A DNA stretch of 64,000 nucleotides, taken from the NCBI GenBank assembly GCA_964057225.1, contig OZ059897.1:1488001-1552000 (forward strand), in the 5' to 3' direction. Source of the stretch: Auanema rhodensis. Its lineage: Eukaryota; Nematoda; Chromadorea; Rhabditida; Rhabditidae. The notes under the pieces were generated by a model. The model ran no database searches, had not been told where the DNA came from, and worked only from the letters and a program-made list of their open reading frames with translations. Below, one piece after another: positions 53,699 to 64,000 of the stretch (position 1 is its first letter; each line of letters starts with the position of its first letter). The translations under genes and the position numbers were made by a program.

Positions 53699-54750
53699 TC
53701 ACCCTGAAGAATTAATTTTTTCGTTGAATAACATTGTCCATCGTCTTCGCCTTGAGAAAAGAAATCTAAAAACATCTACTTTTGGTAAAATTATTTTGAA
53801 ATTTTTCAGGAAAATTTTTGTCAAAATGTTTTTGGAATCAATGTTGAGTGTACATGGAAACTCAACATACACTAATGCATAATTTTTTAAACGATCATAA
53901 CTAATTTTTGTATTGAGCGTTTCTTAATGTATTATAGTGCATTCGATACGGATTTTTAAGCTGCTTCGATCTGTGTTATCAGATTTGCGCTAGCAAAGAA
54001 ATGCACCGAGATATCAACTGATATAAGTTCACACTTATATCCTCGATTTTCACCCTGAAGAATTAATTTTTTCGTTGATTAACATTGTCCATCGTCTTTG
54101 CCTTGAAAAAAGGAATCTAAAAACATCTACTTTTGTGAAATTATTTTGAAATTTTTTGGCAAAATTTTTGTCAAAATGTTTTTGAAAGCAATGTTGAGTG
54201 TACATGGAAACTCAACATACACTAATGCAACATTTTTCAAACGATCATAACTAATTTTTGTATTGAGCGTTTCTTAATGTATTATAGTGCATTCGATGCG
54301 GATTTTTAAGCTGCTTCGATCTGTGTTATCAGATTTGCGCTAGCTTAAAAATGCACCAAGATATCAACTGATATAAGTTCACACTTATATCCTCGATTTT
54401 CACCCTGAAGAATTAATTTTTTCGTTGATTAACATTGTCCATCGTCTTTGCCTTGAAAAAAGGAATCTAAAAACATCTACTTTTTGTGAAATTATTTTGA
54501 AATTTTTTGGCAAAATTTTTGTCAAAATGTTTTTGGAAGCAATGTTGAGTGTACATGGAAACTCAACATACACTAATGCATCATTTTTCAAACGATCATA
54601 ACTAATTTTTGTATTGAGCGTTTTTTAATGTATTATAGTGCATTCGATACGGATTTTTAAGCTGCTTCGATCTCTGTTATCAGATTTGCGCTAGCTTAGA
54701 AATGCACCGAGATATCAACTGATATAAGTTCACACTTATATCCTCGATTT
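53699..54750 (+). repeat. Trimer duplication, copy 1 (1052 bp)
   Basis: Units start at 53699 (A head with GAGAAAAG, GCATAA tail with AA at 297-298), 54050 (S, 350 bp) and 54400 (W with ATCTCTG and GCTAGCTTAG). All of these markers recur 1052 bp downstream. This block re-introduces left-domain classes S and W after about 24 kb of A/B/C units. Confidence 0.9.
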
Positions 54751-55802
54751 TCACCCTGAAGAATTAATTTTTTCGTTGAATAACATTGTTCATCGTCTTC
54801 GCCTTGAGAAAAGAAATCTAAAAACATCTACTTTTGGTAAAATTATTTTGAAATTTTTCAGGAAAATTTTTGTCAAAATGTTTTTGGAATCAATGTTGAG
54901 TGTACATGGAAACTCAACATACACTAATGCATAATTTTTTAAACGATCATAACTAATTTTTGTATTGAGCGTTTCTTAATGTATTATAGTGCATTCGATA
55001 CGGATTTTTAAGCTGCTTCGATCTGTGTTATCAGATTTGCGCTAGCAAAGAAATGCACCGAGATATCAACTGATATAAGTTCACACTTATATCCTCGATT
55101 TTCACCCTGAAGAATTAATTTTTTCGTTGATTAACATTGTCCATCGTCTTTGCCTTGAAAAAAGGAATCTAAAAACATCTACTTTTGTGAAATTATTTTG
55201 AAATTTTTTGGCAAAATTTTTGTCAAAATGTTTTTGAAAGCAATGTTGAGTGTACATGGAAACTCAACATACACTAATGCAACATTTTTCAAACGATCAT
55301 AACTAATTTTTGTATTGAGCGTTTCTTAATGTATTATAGTGCATTCGATGCGGATTTTTAAGCTGCTTCGATCTGTGTTATCAGATTTGCGCTAGCTTAA
55401 AAATGCACCAAGATATCAACTGATATAAGTTCACACTTATATCCTCGATTTTCACCCTGAAGAATTAATTTTTTCGTTGATTAACATTGTCCATCGTCTT
55501 TGCCTTGAAAAAAGGAATCTAAAAACATCTACTTTTTGTGAAATTATTTTGAAATTTTTTGGCAAAATTTTTGTCAAAATGTTTTTGGAAGCAATGTTGA
55601 GTGTACATGGAAACTCAACATACACTAATGCATCATTTTTCAAACGATCATAACTAATTTTTGTATTGAGCGTTTTTTAATGTATTATAGTGCATTCGAT
55701 ACGGATTTTTAAGCTGCTTCGATCTCTGTTATCAGATTTGCGCTAGCTTAGAAATGCACCGAGATATCAACTGATATAAGTTCACACTTATATCCTCGAT
55801 TT
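54751..55802 (+). repeat. Trimer duplication, copy 2 (1052 bp)
   Basis: Units start at 54751, 55102 and 55452 and match 53699, 54050 and 54400 in order, including GAGAAAAG, the 350-bp middle unit and ATCTCTG. The main difference I see is ATTGTTCATCG in 54751 for ATTGTCCATCG. The next unit (55803) also has ATTGTTCATCG, as if the start of a third copy had recombined with an ordinary class A tail. Confidence 0.9.
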
Positions 55803-58800
55803 TCACCCTGAAGAATTAATTTTTTCGTTGAATAACATTGTTCATCGTCTTCGCCTTGAAAAAAGAAATCTAAAAACATCTACTTTTGGTAAAATTATTT
55901 TGAAATTTTTCAGGAAAATTTTTGTCAAAATGTTTTTGGAAGCAATGTTGAGTGTACATGGAAACTCAACATACACTAATGCAACATTTTTCAAACAATC
56001 ATAAATAATTTTTGTATTGAGCGTTTCTTAATGTATTATAGTGCATTCGATACGGATTTTTAAGCTGCTTCGATCTGTGTTATCAGATTTGCGCTAGCTT
56101 AAAAATGCACCGAGATATCAACTGATATAAGTTCACACTTATATCCTCGATTTTCACCCTGAAGAATTAATTTTTTCGTTGATTAACATTGTCCATCGTC
56201 TTTGCCTTGAAAAAAGGAATCTAAAAACATCTACTTTTCGTGAAATTATTTTGAAATTTTTCGGGAAAATTTTTGTCAAAATGTTTTTGGAAGCAATGTT
56301 GAGTGTACATGGAAACTCAACATACACTAATGCAACATTTTTCAAACAATCATAAATAATTTTTGTATTGAGCGTTTCTTAATGTATTATAGTGCATTCG
56401 ATGCGGATTTTAAAGCTGCGTCGATCTGTGTTATCAGATTTGAGTTAGCTTAAAAATGCACCGAGATATCAACTGATATAAGTTCACACTTATATCCTCG
56501 ATTTTCACCCTGAAGAATTAATTTTTTCGTTGAATAACATTGTCCATCGTCTTCGCCTTGAAAAAAGAAATCTAAAAACATCTACTTTTGGTAAAATTAT
56601 TTTGAAATTTTTCAGGAAAATTTTTGTCAAAATGTTTTTGGAATCAATGTTGAGTGTACATGGAAACTCAACATACACTAATGCATAATTTTTTAAACGA
56701 TCATAACTAATTTTTGTATTGAGCGTTTCTTAATGTATTATAGTGCATTCGATGCGGATTTTTAAGCTGCGTCGATCTGTGTTATCAGATTTGCGCTAGC
56801 TTAGAAATGCACCGAGATATCAACTGATATAAGTTCACACTTATATCCTCGATTTTCACCCTGAAGAATTAATTTTTTCGTTGAATAACATTGTCCATCG
56901 TCTTCGCCTTGAAAAAAGGAATTTAAAAACATCTACTTTTTGTGAAATTATTTTGAAATTTTTTGGCAAAATTTTTGTCAAAATGTTTTTGAAAGCAATG
57001 TTGAGTGTACATGGAAACTCAACATACACTAATGCAACATTTTTCAAACGATCATAACTAATTTTTGTATTGAGCGTTTCTTAATGTATTATAGTGCATT
57101 CGATGCGAATTTTTAAGCTGCGTCGATCTGTGTTATCAGATTTGAGTTAGCTTAAAAATGCACCGAGATATCAACTGATATAAGTTCACACTTATATCCT
57201 CGATTTTCACCCTGAAGAATTAATTTTTTCGTTGAATAACATTGTCCATCGTCTTTGCCTTGAAAAAAGAAATCTAAAAACATCTACTTTTGGTAAAATT
57301 ATTTTGAAATTTTTCAGGAAAATTTTTGTCAAAATGTTTTTGGAATCAATGTTGAGTGTACATGGAAACTCAACATACACTAATGCATAATTTTTTAAAC
57401 GATCATAACTAATTTTTGTATTGAGCGTTTCTTAATGTATTATAGTGCATTCGATGCGGATTTTTAAGCTGCGTCGATCTGTGTTATCAGATTTGCGCTA
57501 GCTTAGAAATGCACCGAGATATCAACTGATATAAGCTCACACTTATATCCTCGATTTTCACCCTGAAGAATTAATTTTTTCGTTGATTAACATTGTCCAT
57601 CGTCTTTGCCTTGAAAAAAGAAATCTAAAAACATCTACTTTTGGTAAAATTATTTTGAAATTTTTCAGGAAAATTTTTGTCAAAATGTTTTTGGAAGCAA
57701 TGTTGAGTGTACATGGAAACTCAACATACACTAATGCATAATTTTTTAAACGATCATAACTAATTTTTGTATTGAGCGTTTCTTAATGTATTATAGTGCA
57801 TTCGATGCGGATTTTTAAGCTGCGTCGATCTGTGTTATCAGATTTGCGCTAGCTTAGAAATGCACCGAGATATCAACTGATATAAGTTCACACTTATATC
57901 CTCGATTTTCACCCTGAAGAATTAATTTTTTCGTTGAATAACATTGTCCATCGTCTTCGCCTTGAAAAAAGGAATTTAAAAACATCTACTTTTTGTGAAA
58001 TTATTTTGAAATTTTTTGGCAAAATTTTTGTCAAAATGTTTTTGAAAGCAATGTTGAGTGTACATGGAAACTCAACATACACTAATGCAACATTTTTCAA
58101 ACGATCATAACTAATTTTTGTATTGAGCGTTTCTTAATGTATTATAGTGCATTCGATGCGGATTTTTAAGCTGCTTCGATCTGTGTTATCAGATTTGCGC
58201 TAGCTTAAAAATGAACCGAGATATCAACTGATATAAGTTCACACTTATATCCTCGATTTTCACCCTGAAGAATTAATTTTTTCGTTGAATAACATTGTCC
58301 ATCGTCTTCGCCTTGAAAAAAGAAATCTAAAAACATCTACTTTTGGTAAAATTATTTTGAAATTTTTCAGGAAAATTTTTGTCAAAATGTTTTTGGAATC
58401 AATGTTGAGTGTACATGGAAACCCAACATACACTAATGCATAATTTTTTAAACGATCATAACTAATTTTTGTATTGAGCGTTTCTTAATGTATTATAGTG
58501 CATTCGATGCGGATTTTTAAGCTGCGTCGATCTGTGTTATCAGATTTGCGCTAGCTTAGAAATGCACCGAGATATCAACTGATATAAGTTCACACTTATA
58601 TCCTCGATTTTCACCCTGAAGAATTAATTTTTTCGTTGATTAACATTGTCCATCGTCTTTGCCTTAAAAAAAGGAATCTAAAAACATCTACTTTTTGTGA
58701 AATTATTTTGAAATTTTTTGGCAAAATTTTTGTCAAAATGTTTTTGGAAGCAATGTTGAGTGTACATGGAAACTCAACATACACTAATGCATAATTTTTT

Positions 58801-60365
58801 AAACAATCATAACTAATTTTTGTATTGAGCGTTTCTCAATGTATTATAGTGCATTCGATGCGGATTTTTAAGCTGCGTCGATCTGTGTTATCAGATTTGA
58901 GTTAGCTTAAAAATGCACCGAGATATCAACTGATATAAGTTCACACTTATATCCTCGATTTTCACCCTGAAGAATTAATTTTTTCGTTGAATAACATTGT
59001 CCATCGTCTACGCCTTGAAAAAAGAAATCTAAAAACATCTACTTTTGGTAAAATTATTTTGAAATTTTTCAGGAAAATTTTTGTCAAAATGTTTTTGGAA
59101 TCAATGTTGAGTGTACATGGAAACTCAACATACACTAATGCATAATTTTTTAAACGATCATAACTAATTTTTGTATTGAGCGTTTCTTAATGTATTAAAG
59201 TGCATTCGATGCGGATTTTTAAGCTGCGTCGATCTGTGTTATCAGATTTGCGCTAGCTTAAAAATGCACCGAGATATCAACTGATATAAGTTCACACTTA
59301 TATCCTCGATTTTCACCCTGAAGAATGAATTTTTTCGTTGAATAACATTGTCCATCGTCTTCGCCTTGAAAAAAGGAATTTAAAAACATCTACTTTTTGT
59401 GAAATTATTTTGAAATTTTTTGGCAAAATTTTTGTCAAAATGTTTTTGAAAGCAATGTTGAGTGTACATGGAAACTCAACATACACTAATGCAACATTTT
59501 TCAAACGATCATAACTAATTTTTGTATTGAGCGTTTCTTAATGTATTATAGTGCATTCGATGCGGATTTTTAAGCTGCGTCGATCTGTGTTATCAGATTT
59601 GCGCTAGCTTAGAAATGCACCGAGATATCAACTGATATAAGTTCACACTTATATCCTCGATTTTCACCCTGAAGAATTAATTTTTTCGTTGAATAACATT
59701 GTCCATCGTCTTCGCCTTGAAAAAAGGAATTTAAAAACATCTACTTTTTGTGAAATTATTTTGAAATTTTTTGGCAAAATTTTTGTCAAAATGTTTTTGA
59801 AAGCAATGTTGAGTGTACATGGAAACTCAACATACACTAATGCAACATTTTTCAAACGATCATAACTAATTTTTGTATTGAGCGTTTCTTAATGTATTAT
59901 AGTGCATTCGATGCGGATTTTTAAGCTGCGTCGATCTGTGTTATCAGATTTGAGTTAGCTTAAAAATGCACCGAGATATCAACTGATATAAGTTCACACT
60001 TATATCCTCGATTTTCACCCTGAAGAATTAATTTTTTCGTTGAATAACATTGTCCATCGTCTTCGCCTTGAAAAAAGAAATCTAAAAACATCTACTTTTG
60101 GTAAAATTATTTTGAAATTTTTCAGGAAAATTTTTGTCAAAATGTTTTTGGAATCAATGTTGAGTGTACATGGAAACTCAACATACACTAATGCATAATT
60201 TTTTAAACGATCAAAACTAATTTTTGTATTGAGCGTTTCTTAATGTATTATAGTGCATTCGATGCGGATTTTTAAGCTGCGTCGATCTGTGTTATCAGAT
60301 TTGCGCTAGCTTAGAAATGCACCGAGATATCAACTGATATAAGTTCACACTTATATCCTCGATTT
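55803..60365 (+). repeat. D/E monomer block
   Basis: Units start at 55803, 56154, 56505 and then every 351 bp to 60015. Class D (GGAATTT, T86, TGGC, A137) occurs at 56856, 57909, 59313 and 59664. Class E (A-like head, GCATAA, ACGATC, G267, G300 or A300) occurs at 56505, 57207, 57558, 58260, 58962 and 60015. A single class C unit is at 58611. D and E tend to alternate, but I see no strict longer period. 57558 has a closing-pair change in the stem-loop of the unit before it (57535), and 58260 has ACCCAACAT in the central dyad. Confidence 0.8.
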
Positions 60366-61418
60366 TCACCCTGAAGAATTAATTTTTTCGTTGAATAACA
60401 TTGTCCATCGTCTTCGCCTTGAAAAAAGGAATTTAAAAACATCTACTTTTTGTGAAATTATTTTGAAATTTTTTGGCAAAATTTTTGTCAAAATGTTTTT
60501 GAAAGCAATGTTGAGTGTACATGGAAACTCAACATACACTAATGCAACATTTTTCAAACGATCATAACTAATTTTTGTATTGAGCGTTTCTTAATGTATT
60601 ATAGTGCATTCGATGCGGATTTTTAAGCTGCTTCGATCTGTGTTATCAGATTTGCGCTAGCTTAAAAATGCACCGAGATATCAACTGATATAAGTTAACA
60701 CTTATATCCTCGATTTTCACCCTGAAGAATTAATTTTTTCGTTGATTAACATTGTCCATCGTCTTGGCCTTGAAAAAAGGAATCTAAAAACATCTACTTT
60801 TTGTGAAATTATTTTGAAATTTTTTGGCAAAATTTTTGTCAAAATGTTTTTGAAAGCAATGTTGAGTGTACATGGAAACTCAACATACACTAATGCAACA
60901 TTTTTCAAACGATCATAACTAATTTTTGTATTGAGCGTTTCTTAATGTATTATAGTGCATTCGATGCGGATTTTTAAGCTGCTTCGATCTGTGTTATCAG
61001 ATTTGCGCTAGCTTAAAAATGCACCGAGATATCAACTGATATAAGTTCACACTTATATCCTCGATTTTCACCCTGAAGAATTAATTTTTTCGTTGAATAA
61101 CATTGTCCCTCGTCTTCGCCTTGAAAAAAGAAATCTAAAAACATCTACTTTTGGTAAAATTATTTTGAAATTTTTCAGGAAAATTTTTGTCAAAATGTTT
61201 TTGGAAGCAATGTTGAGTGTACATGGAAACTCAACATACACTAATGCATAATTTTTCAAACGATCATAACTAATTTTTGTATTGAGCGTTTCTTAATGTA
61301 TTATAGTGCATTCGATGCGGATTTTTAAGCTGCGTCGATCTGTGTTATCAGATTTGCGCTAGCTTAGAAATGCACCGAGATATCAACTGATATAAGTTCA
61401 CACTTATATCCTCGATTT
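60366..61418 (+). repeat. Trimer duplication, copy 1 (1053 bp)
   Basis: Units start at 60366 (D, ending with stem-loop TAAC), 60717 (CTTGGCC, A137) and 61068 (E with GTCCCTCG). All three private markers recur 1053 bp downstream. Confidence 0.91.
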
Positions 61419-62471
61419 TCACCCTGAAGAATTAATTTTTTCGTTGAATAACATTGTCCATCGTCTTCGCCTTGAAAAAAGGAATTTAAAAACATCTACT
61501 TTTTGTGAAATTATTTTGAAATTTTTTGGCAAAATTTTTGTCAAAATGTTTTTGAAAGCAATGTTGAGTGTACATGGAAACTCAACATACACTAATGCAA
61601 CATTTTTCAAACGATCATAACTAATTTTTGTATTGAGCGTTTCTTAATGTATTATAGTGCATTCGATGCGGATTTTTAAGCTGCTTCGATCTGTGTTATC
61701 AGATTTGCGCTAGCTTAAAAATGCACCGAGATATCAACTGATATAAGTTAACACTTATATCCTCGATTTTCACCCTGAAGAATTAATTTTTTCGTTGATT
61801 AACATTGTCCATCGTCTTGGCCTTGAAAAAAGGAATCTAAAAACATCTACTTTTTGTGAAATTATTTTGAAATTTTTTGGCAAAATTTTTGTCAAAATGT
61901 TTTTGAAAGCAATGTTGAGTGTACATGGAAACTCAACATACACTAATGCAACATTTTTCAAACGATCATAACTAATTTTTGTATTGAGCGTTTCTTAATG
62001 TATTATAGTGCATTCGATGCGGATTTTTAAGCTGCTTCGATCTGTGTTATCAGATTTGCGCTAGCTTAAAAATGCACCGAGATATCAACTGATATAAGTT
62101 CACACTTATATCCTCGATTTTCACCCTGAAGAATTAATTTTTTCGTTGAATAACATTGTCCCTCGTCTTCGCCTTGAAAAAAGAAATCTAAAAACATCTA
62201 CTTTTGGTAAAATTATTTTGAAATTTTTCAGGAAAATTTTTGTCAAAATGTTTTTGAAAGCAATGTTGAGTGTACATGGAAACTCAACATACACTAATGC
62301 AACATTTTTCAAACGATCATAACTAATTTTTGTATTGAGCGTTTCTTAATGTATTATAGTGCATTCGATGCGGATTTTTAAGCTGCTTCGATCTGTGTTA
62401 TCAGATTTGCGCTAGCTTAAAAATGCACCGAGATATCAACTGATATAAGTTAACACTTATATCCTCGATTT
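61419..62471 (+). repeat. Trimer duplication, copy 2, ending in a chimeric monomer
   Basis: Units start at 61419, 61770 and 62121 and match 60366, 60717 and the head of 61068. The last unit switches class internally: its head is E (GTCCCTCG, G86, CAGG) and its second half is D (A137, GCAACA, T267, A300, loop TAAC), as in 61419. The switch lies in the shared interval 62233-62256. Confidence 0.91.
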
Positions 62472-62822
62472 TCACCCTGAAGAATTAATTTTTTCGTTGA
62501 TTAACATTGTCCATCGTCTTGGCCTTGAAAAAAGGAATCTAAAAACATCTACTTTTTGTGAAATTATTTTGAAATTTTTTGGCAAAATTTTTGTCAAAAT
62601 GTTTTTGAAAGCAATGTTGAGTGTACATGGAAACTCAACATACACTAATGCAACATTTTTCAAACGATCATAACTAATTTTTGTATTGAGCGTTTCTTAA
62701 TGTATTATAGTGCATTCGATGCGGATTTTTAAGCTGCTTCGATCTGTGTTATCAGATTTGCGCTAGCTTAAAAATGCACCGAGATATCAACTGATATAAA
62801 TTCACACTTATATCCTCGATTT
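62472..62822 (+). repeat. Third copy of the CTTGGCC monomer
   Basis: This unit repeats 60717 and 61770 (CTTGGCC, TGGC, A137, GCAACA). It follows the chimeric unit directly, so the third round of the trimer is shortened to a dimer. It ends with a left-arm stem substitution (ATAAATTCAC near 62799). Confidence 0.88.
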
Positions 62823-64000
62823 TCACCCTGAAGAATTAATTTTTTCGTTGAATAACATTGTCCATCGTCTTCGCCTTGAAAAAAGAAATCTAAAAACATC
62901 TACTTTTCGTAAAATTATTTTGAAATTTTTCAGGAAACTTTTGTCAAAATGTTTTTGGAAGCAATGTTGAGTGTACATGGAAACTCAACATACACTAATG
63001 CATAATTTTTTAAACAATCATAACTAATTTTTGTATTGAGCGTTTCTTAATGTATTATAGTGCATTCGATGCGGATTTTAAAGCTGCGTCGAGCTGTGTT
63101 ATCAGATTTGAGTTAGCTTAAAAATGCACCGAGATATCAACTGATATAAGTTCACACTTATATCCTCGATTTTCACCCTGAAGAATTAATTTTTTCGTTG
63201 AATAACATTGTCCATCGTCTTCGCCTTGAAAAAAGAAATCTAAAAACATCTACTTTTGGTAAAATTATTTTGAAATTTTTCAGGAAAAATTTGTCAAAAT
63301 GTTTTTGGAAGCAATGTTGAGTGTACATGGAAACTCAACATACACTAATGCAACATTTTTCAAACGATCATAACTAATTTTTGTATTGAGCGTTTCTTAA
63401 TGTATTATAGTGCATTCGATGCGGATTTTAAAGCTGCGTCGATCTGTGTTATCAGATTTGAGTTAGCTTAAAAATGCACCGAGATATCAACTGATATAAG
63501 TTCACACTTATATCCTCGATTTTCACCCTGAAGAATTAATTTTTTCGTTGAATAACATTGTCCATCGTCTTCGCCTTGAAAAAAGAAATCTAAAAACATC
63601 TACTTTTCGTAAAATTATTTTGAAATTTTTCAGGAAAATTTTTGTCAAAATGTTTTTGGAAGCAATGTTGAGTGTACATGGAAACTCAACATACACTAAT
63701 GCATAATTTTTTAAACAATCATAACTAATTTTTGTATTGAGCGTTTCTTAATGTATTATAGTGCATTCGATGCGGATTTTAAAGCTGCGTCGATCTGTGT
63801 TATCAGATTTGAGTTAGCTTAAAAATGCACCGAGATATCAACTGATATAAGTTCACACTTATATCCTCGATTTTCACCCTGAAGAATTAATTTTTTCGTT
63901 GAATAACATTGTCCATCGTCTTCGCCTTGAAAAAAGAAATCTAAAAACATCTACTTTTGGTAAAATTATTTTGAAATTTTTCAGGAAAAATTTGTCAAAA
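62823..64000 (+). repeat. Dimer repeat running off the window end
   Basis: Units start at 62823 (350 bp), 63173 (350 bp), 63523 (351 bp) and 63874 (partial). Odd units have TTTTCGTAAAA and GCATAA; even units have TTTTGGTAAAA and CAGGAAAAATTTG (one base fewer). All complete ones have TTTTAAAGC and GAGTTAGC, so three successive units lack the NheI site. The 62823 copy also has GAGCTGTG and GGAAACTTTTG. The dimer period is 700-701 bp and probably continues beyond the window. Confidence 0.85.

Larger units (their letters stand above)
1..64000 (+). repeat. 351-bp satellite DNA array, about 182 tandem monomers
   Basis: The same unit recurs head to tail from the first to the last base, always in one orientation and with no inserted unique sequence. 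Unit starts (TCACCCTGAAG, once TCATCCTGAAG at 1752) can be placed 182 times; the 181 complete units sum exactly to 343-63873. Of these, 147 are 351 bp and 25 are 350 bp. Copies differ by a limited set of shared substitutions, and some neighbours several units apart are almost identical, which is the mark of local higher-order repeats. A 351-bp unit is close to two nucleosome repeats, a common satellite size. The family is not one I can name. A (peri)centromeric or heterochromatic location is inferred from array type and size only; the window reaches neither edge of the array. Confidence 0.99.

Noticed and set aside
1-64000. CRISPR array or tandem protein-coding repeat.
   Set aside because: There are no unique spacers between short direct repeats, and no frame stays open across monomers despite the period being divisible by three.
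1-64000. Transposon or retroelement embedded in the array.
   Set aside because: No unit is interrupted by foreign sequence, and the unit lengths account for every base. The longest deviation is the 54-bp internal duplication.
1-64000. Identification as a specific published satellite such as beetle or fly satellites of about 350-360 bp.
   Set aside because: Length and A+T content are similar, but I cannot align a known consensus from memory with any confidence, so no name is given.

Overview
The whole 64 kb window is one uninterrupted head-to-tail satellite DNA array. I find no protein-coding gene, RNA gene, transposon, CRISPR array or unique spacer. The monomer is 351 bp and about two-thirds A+T (estimated from one monomer by hand). 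All copies have the same orientation. Taking the conserved TCACCCTGAAG as monomer position 1, I place 183 units: a partial one at 1-342, 181 complete ones from 343 to 63873, and a partial one from 63874 to the end. Complete-unit lengths are 147 of 351 bp, 25 of 350, 4 of 352, 3 of 338, one of 357 and one of 405; these sum exactly to 343-63873. Long satellite arrays of this kind belong to eukaryotic (peri)centromeric or other heterochromatin. The sequence does not identify the species; an invertebrate such as an insect is a plausible guess, no more.

Monomers fall into recurring haplotype classes, named here by monomer position. Class A: A30, C50, A64, G86, CAGG at 109-112, usually T140, with a tail carrying A195, A203, A250 and G300. 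Class B: A30, C50, T68, C86, CGGG at 109-112. Class C: T30, T50, T86, TGGC at 109-112, TA at 182-183, G267, and GAGTTAGC where other classes have the NheI site GCTAGC (291-296). Class W: head like C, TC at 182-183, T225, A250, AA at 297-298. Class N: head like C, T78, A137, AA at 182-183 (GCAAC), G227. Class H: like N but G78, with ACTCATCAT in the central dyad. Class S: one T fewer near position 86 and A137, usually 350 bp. Class D: B-like head with T86, TGGC and A137. Class E: A-like head with a tail carrying G267 and G300.

Three broad domains follow from these classes. Left (1 to about 29.1-30.5 kb): W, N, H and S classes in hexamer, tetramer and heptamer higher-order repeats (HORs). Middle (about 30.5-53.7 kb): A-B-C trimers (1053 bp) and a nearly perfect 11-monomer duplication (31588 and 35449). 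Right (53.7-64 kb): two trimer duplications, alternating D/E monomers, a visibly chimeric monomer at 62121, and a dimer that runs off the window edge.

Every monomer carries, with few exceptions, a 9-bp-stem inverted repeat with a 4-nt loop (positions 322-343) and a second 9-bp dyad (143-170). These lie in the two best-conserved stretches of the unit. The pattern is what unequal crossing-over, slippage and gene conversion produce. Any centromeric role is inference.
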